Below are positions 9,168 through 16,773 of a stretch of 46,448 nt of DNA, in pieces. The notes under the pieces were generated by a model. It did not search any database. It worked only from the letters and a program-made list of their open reading frames with translations, and was not told the origin of the DNA. How positions within the stretch are numbered: the stretch's first letter is position 1; each line of letters begins with the position of its first letter. The stretch spans positions 1 through 46,448 of the forward strand of contig JAEELM010000002.1 of assembly GCA_016282685.1 (NCBI GenBank), given 5' to 3'. Both the position numbers and the translations under genes were made by a program. Origin of the DNA: Elusimicrobiaceae bacterium. GTDB lineage: Bacteria > Elusimicrobiota > Elusimicrobia > Elusimicrobiales > Elusimicrobiaceae.

Positions 9168-10622
9168 ATGAGTAAAAATTTAGAACAGCCACGGGAAGTA
9201 GAAGTGCTGGTAAATACATCTTTTGAAGAAACACGAATTGCTATTTTAGAGAACGAACGCGTTAACGAATTAGTATGGGAACGCCGCGGTGCGCTCAATA
9301 TTGTAGGAAATATCTACAAAGGAACGGTGGAAAATGTGTTGCCCGGTATTTCCAGTGCATTTTTAAATATCGGTTATGAAAAAAATGCTTATTTGTACAT
9401 TTCAGACGTAATTGGAACGGATAAGAAAAACATTGATAAAGTATTACGCAAAGGGCAAGAAGTAATGGTGCAAGTGGTAAAAGATGCTATCAGCACCAAA
9501 GGCATGAAAGTAACCATGGACGTTACATTGCCGGGTCGTTATTTGGTATTAACTCCCAATCAAAGTTTCGTAGGAGTATCTAAAAATATTGAATCGGCTG
9601 AAATGCGCCACAAATTAAATGAAATTATGCAAGATTTGGCTGCCAAACATTTAAATGGCATGGGTTGTATTGTCCGTACAGAAGCCGAAGAAGCTACGCA
9701 CGAAGAATTGGAACGAGAAGTAAAATATCTTTACCGTCAATGGCAGTCCATTCTCAAGAAATTTGAAGAGTCGCACTCTCCCAAACTTTTGCATGAAGAC
9801 ATGGACGCTGTTTTACAAGTAGCGCGTGATGTTCTTTCCGAAGATGTAAAAGTTTATTTGCTGGATAATAAAAAAGATTATGAACGTGTGCGCGATTTTG
9901 TGGAAAAGAACTCTCCGGATTTGGCTGACCGCGTGCAACTTTACAAAGGCAAAACGCCTATTTTTGAGGCCTACAATATTGAGCCGGAAATTGATAATTT
10001 ACGCAAAATCAAATTACCGCTTCCTAACGGCGGAAGTATTATTATTCAAGAGGCGGAATCGTTGTGTGCGATTGATGTAAACACCGGTAAATTTACCGGG
10101 AATAAATCGCAGGAAGAAACCGTAACACAAACAAATATTGAGGCAGCGAATGAAATTGCCCACCAATTGCGCTTACGCAATATTGGGGGAATTATCGTAA
10201 TTGATTTTATCGATATGCGCAAAGCATCCAGCCGCCGTCGTGTTTTAGAAGCTCTTTCACAAGCGGTGCAAGGGGACCGTGCCAAAATCCGCATTTTGCC
10301 TATCACAAAATTAGGGTTGGTGGAAATGACACGTGAACGCAAACGGGCCAGCACCGGGAGTTTCATCAGCGAAGAATGTCCTCAATGCCATGGTTCTGGT
10401 CGGGTTTTATCGGCAGAAAGTATGCGTATTAAAATTCAGCGCGAAATTTACGATTTGACCAATGGACGCCCGGGGGGAAACTTACGTGTTGTGTTGCACC
10501 CCGCATTGGCTGACGCGATTAAGAATCATCAGGAAGATATTGAACAAAATATTCACCGCACGCTTAAGATTCAATCGGATCCGCAACTGGCGTGGGAAGA
10601 TTATAAAATCGTTTTGGAATAG
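9168..10622 (+). CDS. rng: ribonuclease E/G family protein
   Basis: Endoribonuclease for rRNA maturation and mRNA decay. The 484-residue protein has an S1 RNA-binding domain (ALNIVGNIYKGTVENVLPGISSAFLNIG, residues 42-69), the catalytic DNase-I-like domain with D303 (AIDVNTGKFTG) and D346 (IIVIDFIDM), and the zinc-link CPQC at residues 404-407. It has no E. coli RNase E-like C-terminal scaffold, so is RNase G-sized. GGGAG lies before the ATG. It follows the DUF2344 gene by 28 bases, the usual pairing. Confidence 0.95.
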   Translation: MSKNLEQPREVEVLVNTSFEETRIAILENERVNELVWERRGALNIVGNIYKGTVENVLPGISSAFLNIGYEKNAYLYISDVIGTDKKNIDKVLRKGQEVMVQVVKDAISTKGMKVTMDVTLPGRYLVLTPNQSFVGVSKNIESAEMRHKLNEIMQDLAAKHLNGMGCIVRTEAEEATHEELEREVKYLYRQWQSILKKFEESHSPKLLHEDMDAVLQVARDVLSEDVKVYLLDNKKDYERVRDFVEKNSPDLADRVQLYKGKTPIFEAYNIEPEIDNLRKIKLPLPNGGSIIIQEAESLCAIDVNTGKFTGNKSQEETVTQTNIEAANEIAHQLRLRNIGGIIVIDFIDMRKASSRRRVLEALSQAVQGDRAKIRILPITKLGLVEMTRERKRASTGSFISEECPQCHGSGRVLSAESMRIKIQREIYDLTNGRPGGNLRVVLHPALADAIKNHQEDIEQNIHRTLKIQSDPQLAWEDYKIVLE

Positions 10623-10625
10623 CTC

Positions 10626-12377
10626 ATGCTCAAACGTTTTTGCCGGATTTTTTCGGCCGTGATTTGTCTATGTTTGGCGGGGGTTGCACAAGCGCAGGAC
10701 CGCGTGGAGTTTGTTGTCTTCGGGAAAGATAAAGGCTCGGTGGAATCCATGCAATCCAACGGTGTTACTTATGTAAATATTCAACGGGCTGCGCGTAAAT
10801 TTGGGGTAGATGTGGAGCTTTTTGCCACTTCCAAACAAGCCAAGCTAACTGCACGTGGTTTTTATGCTATTCTGACGGGTTCCTTGGATGAAGTAATTGT
10901 TAATGGGAAAAATGTCAAATTATCGGGGGTTGTCATTAACAATGGTGGTAATCTAATGGCCCCGGTAGATTTTTTCTTACTGCCCTCTTTCCAAAAAGCC
11001 ATCAATCGCTACGTAGAGTTTAAAGATAACCGATTCATTGTTGAACGTCGTTTTAATATGGTTTATGACTCTAAGGATGTGAACGGCACGGAAAATGTAC
11101 TGCGTTTTACGGCACCTGATAATTTAAAATACACGATAAAACAAATCAACGGGCATACAGTAACCGTTTTGTTTGAAAATGTTGTGTTGAAGCGGGATGT
11201 TTACGAACGTTTCAATACGGATTACATTACTTCCATGAGCCTTACCCAATTGCGCGAAAATGCGGAATTAAAAATAATTTTGGGCCATAAAGCCAAAGAT
11301 TGGAATTTTACTCCGGAAGGGAAAGGCAAATTTGCTTTTCGTGCGGCAGTAGAAAAAAGAGCGCCTGTATTAAAGAAGGATTCTTCTCCCGTTATTAAGG
11401 CAACTCCTACTCCACAAATGCCGGTAATTCCTTCGGAAGATTTGTCCACTCCCACTCCTTCTGTGCTGGCAGAAGATGATTTTGAAGAAATGGAGGATAC
11501 GTCATCTGCAGAACCAGTTGTAACCGAACAACCGGAAGGGAACAAAGAGGAAGAACAACCGGTAGCACAAGAGACGAACACGGAAGAAAATTCCAAAGAA
11601 GAACCTGCGCCTACCCCCGTCGGTGTTCCAGTTGCCGGTCCGGTAATTAAAGCAGAGCCGCATCCGCTGTCTATCAGTGAAGTCCATAAGAAAATTCGCA
11701 TTGTAGTAGATCCCGGGCATGGTGGAAAAGATGCTGGTGCCGTACGTGGGCGTTACCGTGAAAAAGATTGGAATTTAGCAGTTGCAAATGAACTGGTTAG
11801 ACTCTTGAAAAAAGGTGGATTTGACGTAAAGGCCACGCGCAGCAGTGATGTTTTTATTGCTTTGGGGGAACGTGCTAAAATTTCCAATAATTTTAAAGCT
11901 GATTTGTTCGTATCCATTCATACCAATGCTACCAAGAACACGGCGGCCAACGGCTTCCAGGTTTATTTCCGTTCCGAAAAAGCCACCGATAAAGAAGCTG
12001 CCGAAACCGCCGCTTTGGAAAACGAAGCCATGCAGTACGAAGAAGCCCATTACAATTTTGTAGATGCCCTCTTACAGTCAATGGCAAAAAACGAATTTAT
12101 GAATGAAAGTTCCAAACTTTCCGGCTATATCCAAAAAGAAGTATATCGCCAACCGGGTATTGGTGTAGCGGTCAATCCTAAAACAGGGTTGCGTCAAGCC
12201 AACTTTTATGTGTTGCGTGGCGTTAATGCGCCTTCAGTACTGGTGGAAATGGGTTTTATCAGCAGCCCCAAAGACCGTGTAAAACTTTCCAATGCCAATG
12301 TTCAAAAGAAAATGGCACTAGGTATTTATAACGGTATTGTGCAATACGCCAAAACGGAACTTCAAAAAAACAAATAA
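10626..12377 (+). CDS. secreted N-acetylmuramoyl-L-alanine amidase (Amidase_3)
   Basis: Zinc hydrolase that cleaves the amide between MurNAc and L-Ala, acting in the periplasm. The 583-residue protein has a signal peptide (cleavage near VAQA, residue 23), a region resembling a copper amine oxidase-like N-terminal domain (residues ~30-120, GVTYVNIQRAARKFGVDVEL), an AMIN-like beta region (~150-240), a Pro/Glu/Thr-rich linker (~245-345), and an Amidase_3 domain with zinc ligands H365 (DPGHGG), E379, H432 (SIHTNA) and the catalytic-type E541 (VLVEMGF). It starts four bases after rng and closes the cell-wall cluster. Confidence 0.92.
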   Translation: MLKRFCRIFSAVICLCLAGVAQAQDRVEFVVFGKDKGSVESMQSNGVTYVNIQRAARKFGVDVELFATSKQAKLTARGFYAILTGSLDEVIVNGKNVKLSGVVINNGGNLMAPVDFFLLPSFQKAINRYVEFKDNRFIVERRFNMVYDSKDVNGTENVLRFTAPDNLKYTIKQINGHTVTVLFENVVLKRDVYERFNTDYITSMSLTQLRENAELKIILGHKAKDWNFTPEGKGKFAFRAAVEKRAPVLKKDSSPVIKATPTPQMPVIPSEDLSTPTPSVLAEDDFEEMEDTSSAEPVVTEQPEGNKEEEQPVAQETNTEENSKEEPAPTPVGVPVAGPVIKAEPHPLSISEVHKKIRIVVDPGHGGKDAGAVRGRYREKDWNLAVANELVRLLKKGGFDVKATRSSDVFIALGERAKISNNFKADLFVSIHTNATKNTAANGFQVYFRSEKATDKEAAETAALENEAMQYEEAHYNFVDALLQSMAKNEFMNESSKLSGYIQKEVYRQPGIGVAVNPKTGLRQANFYVLRGVNAPSVLVEMGFISSPKDRVKLSNANVQKKMALGIYNGIVQYAKTELQKNK

Positions 12378-12390
12378 ACATTTTCCTATT

Positions 12391-12427
12391 AAAATCCCTG
12401 GGAGAAATCTCGGGGATTTTCTTAGAA
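12391..12427 (+). terminator. putative terminator after the amidase gene
   Basis: AAAATCCC (12391-12398) pairs with GGGGATTTT (12412-12420), giving a stem of about 8 bp over a 13-base loop, with the T-run in the 3' arm followed by CTTAG. It lies 13 bases after the amidase stop and ends the elongasome block. Confidence 0.6.
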
Positions 12428-12483
12428 TTTTTAGAAGAGACCTCTTAGCAATCGCAACATTTGTGGATTAGTACCGGACTTTT

Positions 12484-13020
12484 ATGAAAGATTTGATTTC
12501 TCTTTTCTTTGTATTTGCCAAAATTGGGCTATTCACGTTGGGTGGTGGGTATGCCATGATACCGCTGATGGAAAAAGAACTTTCCGGCAAATACATGTCT
12601 AAAAAAGATTTTTTGGATACGCTGGCTTTGGCGCAAGCTGCCCCCGGGATCATGGCCATCAACATGGCTATTTTGACGGGATATAAAGTGCGGAGTATAA
12701 GAGGAAGTATTTTTGCTGCGTTTGGAGCGTCATTACCTTCTTTTGTCATTATTTTACTGTTGGCGTTATTTTTTGCTACTTACCAGGACAACCCAATTGT
12801 GCGTCATATCTTTATGGGAGTGCGCCCGGCGGTCATTGCGCTCATTTTAGTGCCGGTATTTAATCTCGCCAAAGCAGCCGATATCACTTGGAAGACTATT
12901 TGGATTCCGGTTCTTGTAGCCTTGTTGGTATGGTTAGGAGGAATATCGCCTGTATATTTGGTTATAGCAGCGGGTTTGATGGGATATTTGCAGGGTTGTT
13001 TGAAAGGAGCGCAAAAATGA
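12484..13020 (+). CDS. chrA: chromate transporter family protein (half-size ChrA), first of a pair
   Basis: Integral membrane protein of the CHR superfamily. The 178-residue product shows the family motifs FTLGGGYAMIPLMEKEL near residue 18 and AQAAPGIMAINMAILTGYK near 50, with about five or six hydrophobic segments. Full-length ChrA proteins are a fused tandem; here the two halves are separate genes overlapping by ATGA, the arrangement known as short-chain ChrA. Known members export chromate by sulfate antiport, but the substrate in this organism cannot be read from the sequence. Confidence 0.88.
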   Translation: MKDLISLFFVFAKIGLFTLGGGYAMIPLMEKELSGKYMSKKDFLDTLALAQAAPGIMAINMAILTGYKVRSIRGSIFAAFGASLPSFVIILLLALFFATYQDNPIVRHIFMGVRPAVIALILVPVFNLAKAADITWKTIWIPVLVALLVWLGGISPVYLVIAAGLMGYLQGCLKGAQK

Positions 13021-13544
13021 TTTTTTTGAAATTATTTTGCACATTTTTCAAAATCGGGCTTTTTAATTTTGGCGGCGGATATGCTATGATTTCGTTTATT
13101 CAAAACGAAATTGTGTATAAACATGCATGGCTCACTACGTCACAATTCACAGATATTGTAGCTCTTAGTCAAGTAACCCCCGGGCCGGTGGGGATTAATA
13201 TGGCCACTTACGTCGGCTATGAAGCGACTTCTTCGGTATGGGGGGCAGTAACAGCGACGATTGCGGTATGTCTGCCATCTTTTATTTTAATGATTTTGAT
13301 AAGTAAATGGTTCTTAAAATACCGTCATGCCAAAGCGGTAGAAGATGTTTTTAAGGGTCTTCGGCCGGCAGTAATAGGCCTTATCGCGGCAGCTGCATTA
13401 GTGCTTTGTAATGCAGAAAACATAGTGGATTACAAAAGCGTATTGATGCTTGCAGGAGCTTTTTTGGCAGTGTGGAAATATAGAGTAGGGCCGATTCCTG
13501 TGCTGATAGCCAGCGGTGTTCTGGGGCTAGTCTTGTATTCTTAA
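13017..13544 (+). CDS. chrA: chromate transporter family protein (half-size ChrA), second of a pair
   Basis: The 175-residue partner of the preceding gene. It repeats the same motifs in its own copy: FNFGGGYAMISFIQNEIV near residue 14 and SQVTPGPVGINMATYVGYE near 47, where the P-G-P and N-M-A residues match the family. AAAGGAGC stands ahead of the ATG, which overlaps the previous stop. The pair presumably forms a heterodimer; expression is coupled. No terminator is evident in the AT-rich 134 bases that follow. Confidence 0.88.
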   Translation: MIFLKLFCTFFKIGLFNFGGGYAMISFIQNEIVYKHAWLTTSQFTDIVALSQVTPGPVGINMATYVGYEATSSVWGAVTATIAVCLPSFILMILISKWFLKYRHAKAVEDVFKGLRPAVIGLIAAAALVLCNAENIVDYKSVLMLAGAFLAVWKYRVGPIPVLIASGVLGLVLYS

Positions 13545-13620
13545 AGTTTACATAACCTAACTTAATATAAGAGATTAATAAATTATTTTTTAGAAGTAAA
13601 AATATATTTTTATAAAGTAC

Positions 13621-13649
13621 TTGTTAGTTTTTCCTAACTTTTATATAAT
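13621..13649 (+). promoter_or_regulatory. sigma-70-like promoter for the secreted protease-fold gene
   Basis: TTGTTA (13621-13626) and TATAAT (13644-13649) are separated by exactly 17 bases, inside a very AT-rich 134-base intergenic region. The -10 box lies 30 bases before the next ATG, which has AAAGGA as ribosome binding site. This is the clearest promoter in the window; predicted from sequence only. Confidence 0.7.
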
Positions 13650-13678
13650 ATATTTATCCATTCGATAAAGGAAAAAAC

Positions 13679-14389
13679 ATGAACAAGTATATATCTCTTA
13701 TCAGTATGTGTAGTATGTTTTTTACGGGCAGCTTGTGTTTTGCACAAGTTTCAACTGCCTCTATGCAACGCCAAATTGCCACACAAATGCATGCCAAACA
13801 AGCAGAGGTGCAGATTACCCTTGATTGGACACAAGAAGTGGAAATGCGAGAAGTAATGCTCCGCCCAGTACGGGGGTTTGTGCATCCCTCAAAGATTGTG
13901 TTAACCACTCGCCAAAAAACGACTCATTGCCGCGGAATGCTCATTCAAACGGGGCAAGTAGTTACGCCCGCGTTATGTGTGCGAAACGGAAATTGGAATC
14001 TCTCTAAGGTAACGCTTGCCTTTTCCAACGGAAAGCAAGGGATAGGCGCTGCCGGAAGTGTGAGCGTGAAAGAAGATGTTGCTTATATTAAGGTTTGCCC
14101 TAAATTGACACAAGGCCTTGTTGGCGTTCCCGTTGCGCTAACCCCTAAAGGCAAATCATTAAAAGAGCATTTTGGAGACAAAGTAATGAATACTCTTTCT
14201 TCCTTTTTTCATTCCAAAGGAGTGGTTCAGTCGCAACATTATTTCCGGCCTGGCAAAGTACATTATTCGAATTCTACTTTACAAGTAGGAGATGGCATTT
14301 TGTACGAAGGAAAATTAGTTGCATTGGTAAAAAAGAATATCAAGCATTATCGTTCTCTTTCGGAGAAACCGTTGGCGATATTGCGTTAA
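13679..14389 (+). CDS. secreted trypsin-fold (S1-like) protein lacking catalytic His and Ser
   Basis: A 236-residue protein with a signal peptide (cleavage near LCFAQ, residues 20-23). Residues 84-100 read CRGMLIQTGQVVTPALC, which aligns with the trypsin block C-G-G-x-L-I ... V-x-T-A-A-H-C; the two cysteines are 16 apart, as in the chymotrypsin C42-C58 pair, but the histidine is L99. EDVAYIKV (D133) matches the DxAL block of the catalytic Asp. VGDGILYEGKLVALV (203-217) matches GDSGGPL, but serine is G206. So the fold seems kept while two of three triad residues are lost. It has its own promoter and is monocistronic. Function unknown: possibly a binding or regulatory pseudoprotease. Confidence 0.6.
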   Translation: MNKYISLISMCSMFFTGSLCFAQVSTASMQRQIATQMHAKQAEVQITLDWTQEVEMREVMLRPVRGFVHPSKIVLTTRQKTTHCRGMLIQTGQVVTPALCVRNGNWNLSKVTLAFSNGKQGIGAAGSVSVKEDVAYIKVCPKLTQGLVGVPVALTPKGKSLKEHFGDKVMNTLSSFFHSKGVVQSQHYFRPGKVHYSNSTLQVGDGILYEGKLVALVKKNIKHYRSLSEKPLAILR

Positions 14390-14403
14390 ATAAATGTTGT
14401 ATA

Positions 14404-14430
14404 CTCCAAACCATTAGCCAAGGTTTGGGG
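14404..14430 (+). terminator. hairpin after the trypsin-fold gene
   Basis: CTCCAAACC (14404-14412) can pair with GGTTTGGGG (14422-14430), one G-T pair, loop of nine bases. The sequence after it (TCTCCTATA) is only weakly T-rich, so termination efficiency is uncertain. It is 15 bases after the stop codon. Confidence 0.4.
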
Positions 14431-14435
14431 TCTCC

Positions 14436-14469
14436 TATAAAAAGCGCCGGGGCATTTATGCTCCGGCGT
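14436..14469 (-). terminator. intrinsic terminator for the YgjP-like gene
   Basis: CGCCGGGGC (14445-14453) pairs with GCTCCGGCG (14461-14469... read on plus strand, 9 bp with one G-T pair), and on the minus strand the stem is followed by CTTTTTATA. It lies just past the minus-strand gene that ends at 14483, and could also act on plus-strand transcripts. Confidence 0.6.
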
Positions 14470-14482
14470 TCTTACAACCAAA

Positions 14483-15169
14483 TTATGCTTGTGTTGCCGG
14501 AGGGGGGACTTCCTCTTTGGGAGAGGAATCTTCCGTATGGGTAAGAGTTACATCTGCAAAGATAGCATCTTTATTTTCATTTAGCCATCGTCGGTGCAAT
14601 TTGTAATCCGGGCAATATTGTGCCACTAAAGCCCAATACTCCGGGCTGTGGTTCATGTGGTTTAGATGGCACAATTCGTGAATAATTAAATAATCTTGTA
14701 CTGCCAACGGCATTTTGATAAGTCGGTATGAAAAATTTAAATTTTTCTTGCTGGAGCAACTTCCCCACACGGTTTGCTGGTCTTTAACAACGACGTTGTT
14801 AAACGTCACCCCTATTTTTTCGGCCCATTGTTTTGTTTTTTCCGGCAATGTTTCCTTGGCTTGATTTTTGAGCCATTCCGTAACGAGTGCCGAAGGATTT
14901 TCCTCTTTATTTTGCAGATAAATATGGAAAACAGTACCGTCAAACGTCACCCCGGTCTCTTGGTCGGGCGTTAGGTAGGTGCGCGCTTCAAATAAATCCC
15001 CGTTAAAAAGCACTTTATTGCCACTGATAGTAAGAGAGGGGGTTTCTTTCTTGCCCAACTTGATTTCCGTAGGGAGCTTTTCCTCTTTACCGAATACTTC
15101 GGGCAAATCTTTTTTGAGACGTTCTAAAAAAAGTTTAACGTCGCTGATGACGGTTTGTGTATCTGACAT
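14483..15169 (-). CDS. YgjP-type zinc metallopeptidase domain protein
   Basis: Putative cytoplasmic metalloprotease of the YgjP/DUF45 group. In the 228-residue protein, residues 132-150 (QTVWGSCSSKKNLNFSYRL) and the metal site H164-E-L-C-H168 plus H174 (HMNHSPEYWALV) match the family closely, followed by PDYKLHRRWLNE. The last ~25 residues are an acidic/proline tail of no known role. No signal peptide or ribosome binding site is seen; a TATAAT on the minus strand (15176-15181) ends six bases before the ATG, so the transcript may be leaderless. Physiological substrate unknown. Confidence 0.85.
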   Translation of the reverse strand: MSDTQTVISDVKLFLERLKKDLPEVFGKEEKLPTEIKLGKKETPSLTISGNKVLFNGDLFEARTYLTPDQETGVTFDGTVFHIYLQNKEENPSALVTEWLKNQAKETLPEKTKQWAEKIGVTFNNVVVKDQQTVWGSCSSKKNLNFSYRLIKMPLAVQDYLIIHELCHLNHMNHSPEYWALVAQYCPDYKLHRRWLNENKDAIFADVTLTHTEDSSPKEEVPPPATQA

Positions 15170-15175
15170 ATATAC

Positions 15176-15181
15176 ATTATA
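15176..15181 (-). promoter_or_regulatory. -10 element just upstream of the YgjP-like gene
   Basis: A perfect TATAAT on the minus strand whose 3' edge is six bases from the start codon; the transcription start would fall on or next to the ATG. No convincing -35 box lies at 16-18 bases. Confidence 0.4.
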
Positions 15182-15203
15182 GCAGTTTTAAGGGAAGGTA
15201 TAA

Positions 15204-15233
15204 TTGGTGCGTTTTGTGCTGTATTTTTATACA
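15204..15233 (+). promoter_or_regulatory. candidate promoter for gcvT
   Basis: TTGGTG (15204-15209) and TATACA (15228-15233) with 18-base spacing, 23 bases before the gcvT start. The only other candidate is the overlapping TACAAT at 15230-15235 with longer spacing. The 86-base gap between the divergent genes is too short to hold a tandem glycine riboswitch. Confidence 0.35.
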
Positions 15234-15255
15234 ATAATCGTGTAGAGAGGTAACT

Positions 15256-16329
15256 ATGGCAGAATTAAAAAAGACCGCCTTGTGCCATGCTTGTGAGCAG
15301 GCCGGCGGTAAAATGGTAGATTTTCATGGGTGGTTGTTGCCGGTTCAATTTGACAGTATTTTAGCTGAACACAAGGCCGTGCGGGAAAATGTTGGGATGT
15401 TTGATGTATCCCATATGGGGCAGTTGTCCGTAGAGGGAAAGGATGCATGGAAGTTTTTGCAATATATCAGTTGCAATAACATTAAATCAACACCCGCAGC
15501 CGGTACATATTTTCATATCCTTACCGAACAGGGTACGATTATTGATGATGCAATTGCTTTTTGCCTCACACCGGAAAAATTTTTAGTTGTAGTAAATGCC
15601 GCTTGTGTGGAGGAAGATTTTAATTGGTTTCAAAAGCAGGCAAAGCAGTTTTCTGTATCTGTATCCAATGAGAGCGCTCAATGGAGTATGATTGCACTGC
15701 AGGGGCCTAAGGCATTGTCTTTGGCATCTACACTTTTACCTGTTGTGGCCAACTTACCACGTTTTCATATTGCACCTATAGAATTATGGGGTATTAAAGG
15801 GTATGTTACTCGAACGGGATATACGGGGGAAGATGGCGTGGAGATTATGTTACCCGGTACGCACATTGAAAAACTTTGGAATGAGTTTTTACGTTTGGGC
15901 GTTAAACCCTGTGGCTTAGGGGCGCGTGACGTATTGCGCTTGGAAGCGGGATATCTTCTCAACGGGGCAGACGCAGATCAAACGCGTACTCCCTATGAGG
16001 CCAATTGCGGATGGGTAGTAAAGTTGAATAAGGAAAACTTCATTGGTAAAGCCGCTTTGGAACAAAAGAAAGCGGCCGGGTTTGCCACCTTACTAAAAGG
16101 GGTTCATCTCAAAAGCCCGGGTGTGCCGCGCGAGGGATGCAAAGTATTTGTAAATGGCATAGAAAAAGGATTTTTAACAAGTGGTACTTATTCTCCCTTG
16201 TTTAAGGGGATTGCCGTCGGTTATTTAAATGCCGATGTGCCGGTGGGCGCGGAAGTGGAAGTGGAAATCCACGGACGCAAAGTGCCGGCCGAAGTTGTCA
16301 AAACTCCGTTTTATAAAAATAGGGTTTAA
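15256..16329 (+). CDS. gcvT: glycine cleavage system T protein (aminomethyltransferase)
   Basis: Transfers the methylene group from aminomethyl-lipoyl H-protein to tetrahydrofolate, releasing ammonia. The 357-residue protein contains MVDFHGWLLPVQF near the N-terminus, MFDVSHMGQLSVEGKDA (residue ~43), the folate-site block GYTGEDGVEIMLP, and GLGARDVLRLEAGYLLNGAD. Length is normal. GAGAGG stands ahead of the ATG. First gene of gcvT-gcvH-gcvPA-gcvPB; gcvH follows after nine bases. With reduced ferredoxin/NAD pathways, the system could run as glycine catabolism or as synthesis; the direction cannot be read here. Confidence 0.97.
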   Translation: MAELKKTALCHACEQAGGKMVDFHGWLLPVQFDSILAEHKAVRENVGMFDVSHMGQLSVEGKDAWKFLQYISCNNIKSTPAAGTYFHILTEQGTIIDDAIAFCLTPEKFLVVVNAACVEEDFNWFQKQAKQFSVSVSNESAQWSMIALQGPKALSLASTLLPVVANLPRFHIAPIELWGIKGYVTRTGYTGEDGVEIMLPGTHIEKLWNEFLRLGVKPCGLGARDVLRLEAGYLLNGADADQTRTPYEANCGWVVKLNKENFIGKAALEQKKAAGFATLLKGVHLKSPGVPREGCKVFVNGIEKGFLTSGTYSPLFKGIAVGYLNADVPVGAEVEVEIHGRKVPAEVVKTPFYKNRV

Positions 16330-16338
16330 GGAGAAATT

Positions 16339-16719
16339 ATGTATAACCAAGAAAATTGCCGTTTCGCCAAGACGCACGAGTGGGCATTTGTAGAGGGGGA
16401 AGTAGCTGTGGTCGGTATTAGCGATCATGCGCAAGAAGAAATCAGCGATATTGTATTTGTAGATTTGCCAAAAGTAGGCCGTCAGGTAAAGACGGGGGAG
16501 AATTGCTGTGTGATTGAGTCTGTAAAATCTGCCAGCGAAATTTATGCCCCTGTTAGCGGCGAGATTGTAGCCATCAACGAAGCCCTTACCGGGGACCCTG
16601 CGTTGGTCAACCGAGAACCACACAACGGCGGCTGGTTATTCAAAATCAAAATGACCAACCCCGAAGAAGTTAACGCGCTGTTGGACTTTGCCGGTTATCA
16701 AGCCACGATTCAAAAATAA
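16339..16719 (+). CDS. gcvH: glycine cleavage system H protein
   Basis: Lipoylated shuttle protein of the glycine cleavage system. The 126-residue product has the lipoyl domain with the modified lysine K63 in GENCCVIESVKSASEIYAPV, preceded by KTHEWAFVEGEVAVVGISDHAQ and followed by LVNREPHNGGWLFKIK. Length is normal. AAGGAGAAA precedes its ATG. It needs lipoate on K63, which the ligase-family gene four kilobases downstream could provide. Confidence 0.97.
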   Translation: MYNQENCRFAKTHEWAFVEGEVAVVGISDHAQEEISDIVFVDLPKVGRQVKTGENCCVIESVKSASEIYAPVSGEIVAINEALTGDPALVNREPHNGGWLFKIKMTNPEEVNALLDFAGYQATIQK

Positions 16720-16733
16720 ATTCATTTGCGCTT

Positions 16734-16755
16734 CCCCCACCCATGTGGGGGTTTT
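16734..16755 (+). terminator. hairpin between gcvH and gcvPA
   Basis: A perfect 7-bp GC-rich stem CCCCCAC (16734-16740) / GTGGGGG (16745-16751) with a four-base loop, followed by TTTTATT. It has the form of a Rho-independent terminator but lies inside the gcv cluster, so it is probably a partial (attenuating) terminator that lowers gcvP expression relative to gcvTH. Confidence 0.6.
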
Positions 16756-16773
16756 ATTCATTCAAGGGTTATT

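Noticed and set aside
11222-11701. 159-codon minus-strand frame in the amidase gene
   Set aside because: It is the complement of the low-complexity Pro/Glu/Thr linker, rich in Ser/Gly by composition only.
12888-13016. N-terminal extension of the second ChrA gene
   Set aside because: The upstream in-frame stretch lies within the first ChrA gene in another frame; the ATG at 13017 has AAAGGAGC and gives the family N-terminus.
12484-13544. Frameshift splitting one full-length ChrA
   Set aside because: Each half has its own start with a ribosome binding site and an ATGA overlap; separate half-size pairs are a known ChrA form.
15170-15255. Glycine riboswitch ahead of gcvT
   Set aside because: Only 86 bases separate the divergent genes and they contain the promoter elements; no aptamer-like structure fits.
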